NCBI GenBank assembly: GCA_938017885.1
Contig: CALIJD010000106.1
Coordinates: forward strand, 1-6,964
From: an uncultured Granulicatella sp.
Lineage (GTDB): Bacteria > Bacillota > Bacilli > Lactobacillales > Aerococcaceae
Length of the DNA: 6,964 nt
Reading direction: 5' to 3'
Below the pieces are notes generated by a model. That model was not told the origin of the DNA. It saw only the letters and a list, made by a program, of their open reading frames with translations, and made no database searches. Position 1 is the stretch's first letter. Each line of letters starts with the position of its first letter. The position numbers were made by a program, and so were the translations under genes. This document shows positions 6,577 to 6,964 of the stretch, in pieces.

Positions 6577-6820
6577 GAACAGATAAGTAAATAGAGAAGA
6601 ATGTGAAAGAGAATCCGGATGGTGAGAAAGGATACAGGGCACTTTATTGAAAATGGTCTGGGAGCAACAAAGGTGATCAAGCTTTTGCGTCTTGTACTCG
6701 ATAAAGTACAAAAGTATCTTGCTAATGCAATGTACTTTTTAAGCAGTGAACTGTGAGGTTCATTGGAACTAGAGTGGTAACGCGAAACTTCGCCTCTAAA
6801 ATAGGGGAGAAGCTTTTTTT
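6577..6820 (+). promoter_or_regulatory. T-box riboswitch leader, probable methionine (AUG) specifier
   Basis: A T-box leader reads the charging state of a tRNA and lets transcription continue when the uncharged tRNA binds. Stem I: CAGA (6580-6583) with TCTG (6657-6660), then the specifier loop with AGTA (6586-6589) opposite GAAAATGG (6649-6656), closed by AATA (6590-6593) with TATT (6645-6648). The distal arm ATCC/GGAT (6613-6616 with 6630-6633) carries a GGATGGTGAGAAA loop typical of T-boxes. Stem III lies at about 6692-6738. The antiterminator has TAGAG (6770-6774) with CTCTA (6794-6798), the bulge TGGTAAC (6775-6781), and GCGA/TCGC above. TGGT pairs with an ACCA tRNA end, so the discriminator base is A, as in tRNA-Met. 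Reading the specifier as ATG (6653-6655) fits this; AAT (Asn) would usually need TGGC. The T-box core AGAGTGGTAACGCG departs slightly from AGGGTGGNACCGCG. Confidence 0.92.
6788..6820 (+). terminator. T-box terminator
   Basis: CTTC (6788-6791) pairs with GAAG (6809-6812), and CCTCTA (6793-6798) with TAGGGG (6802-6807, one T-G wobble), with one G/A mismatch between them and an AAA loop. Seven Ts follow (6814-6820). The 5' arm is shared with the antiterminator (CTCTA with TAGAG 6770-6774), so the two structures exclude each other, as a T-box switch requires. Confidence 0.9.
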
Positions 6821-6925
6821 ATGGCCCAAAACCAAATCAATCATGCATCCATCTGGTGGAAATCCCGACGCGCGCATGTGGGTTTCCAAAATGAATTATG
6901 GAATAATAAGGAGAGAAAAATATGA
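6821..6925 (+). other. Possible 34-codon leader ORF between terminator and metQ-like gene
   Basis: An ATG at 6821 lies directly after the terminator T tract and opens a 34-codon frame (MAQNQINH... ending NNKERKI) whose TGA (6923-6925) overlaps the next ATG (6922-6924) as ATGA. A GGGGAG (6804-6809) lies 11 bases upstream inside the terminator's 3' arm, so it would be free only in the antiterminated RNA. The peptide has no recognisable family, and a frame this short can arise by chance. The next gene has its own strong RBS, so coupling is not required. Confidence 0.2.
6857..6888 (+). repeat. Inverted repeat between the T-box and the metQ-like start
   Basis: TGGAAA plus CCC (6857-6862, 6864-6866) pairs with GGG plus TTTCCA (6880-6888), leaving only T6863 bulged, around a 13-nt loop containing GACGCGCGC. 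The stem ends 19 bases before the RBS AAGGAG (6908-6913). No T tract follows, so it is not a terminator. It could stabilise the processed mRNA or be the scar of an insertion; its function is unknown. Confidence 0.5.
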
Positions 6926-6964
6926 AATTATCAAAAATCTTTAAAACAGCAACTTTAGGACTTG
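6922..6964 (+). CDS. Probable methionine ABC transporter substrate-binding lipoprotein (N-terminus only)
   Basis: Only 14 codons lie in the window (MKLSKIFKTATLGL). ATG 6922 has AAGGAG (6908-6913) 8 bases upstream, so the start is secure. The visible part is a basic n-region (Lys2, Lys5, Lys8) running into small and hydrophobic residues, as in a signal peptide; any lipobox cysteine would lie beyond the window edge. The function is inferred from the T-box with a probable AUG specifier directly upstream: in Lactobacillales such leaders often control metQ (NlpA family) and the metNI transporter genes. If correct, the product would capture methionine at the cell surface for MetNI. A different exported or methionine-related protein cannot be excluded, so no gene symbol is given. 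Confidence 0.6.
   Translation, partial: MKLSKIFKTATLGL

Noticed and set aside
6484..6711. 75-codon minus-strand frame over the T-box promoter and Stem I
   Set aside because: It is antisense to a well-supported regulatory RNA, with low-complexity residues and no RBS.
6577..6820. SAM riboswitch as the methionine-responsive leader
   Set aside because: The AGTA/GAA specifier loop, the TGGTAAC bulge and the antiterminator/terminator pair are T-box hallmarks; no SAM-I core was seen.
6753..6944. 63-codon plus frame across the T-box terminator
   Set aside because: It runs through the antiterminator and terminator and ends inside the next gene; its start is not an ATG and has no RBS.
1..6964. CRISPR array, tRNA or rRNA gene, insertion sequence or phage genes
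   Set aside because: No regularly spaced repeats, cloverleaf, rRNA core sequence, transposase or integrase motifs were found on either strand.

Overview
The window is about 38% GC and reads as the chromosomal core of a low-GC Gram-positive bacterium, most likely a member of the Lactobacillales. The evidence is the gene order hpf-secA-prfB followed by ftsE-ftsX, strong Shine-Dalgarno sites, factor-independent terminators with long T tracts, a long-form HPF, and a tRNA-sensing T-box leader. A Carnobacteriaceae/Granulicatella-like origin is a guess from protein flavour and is not shown by the sequence.

Layout, all genes on the + strand. (1) 1-548: 3' part of hpf (ribosome hibernation factor), closed by a strong terminator with a GAAA-loop hairpin. 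(2) 549-3142: a leader with an extended -10 promoter, then secA, the preprotein translocase ATPase, which lacks the usual C-terminal zinc-binding tail. (3) 3143-4354: a short gap with a modest hairpin, then prfB (release factor 2). prfB is interrupted by an in-frame TGA and is made by the classical autoregulatory +1 frameshift at 3266-3271; the intact protein is 373 residues. A terminator follows. (4) 4355-4849: a roughly 495-base gene-free stretch. Its centre (about 4524-4749) is far more GC-rich (about 53%) than its surroundings and is packed with inverted repeats; it looks like an intergenic repeat or structured element. The ftsE promoter, with a perfect TATAAT, lies at its end. (5) 4850-6452: ftsE and ftsX, overlapping by 11 bases, closed by a strong terminator. 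(6) 6453-6964: a sigma-A-like promoter and a T-box leader of about 365 nt with a probable AUG (methionine) specifier, then the first 14 codons of a gene that probably encodes a MetQ-type methionine-binding lipoprotein.

How the genes fit together: HPF stores ribosomes as inactive dimers, SecA drives protein export, RF2 ends translation at UGA/UAA, and FtsEX couples the division machinery to cell-wall hydrolysis. The last unit is separate: a methionine-uptake gene or operon that should be switched on when uncharged tRNA-Met accumulates.

No wholly new system is evident. The parts most worth a second look are the GC-rich palindromic island upstream of ftsE, the T-box leader with mutually exclusive stems and a small ORF that overlaps the next gene by ATGA, and a mini-ORF that spans the secA ribosome-binding site.
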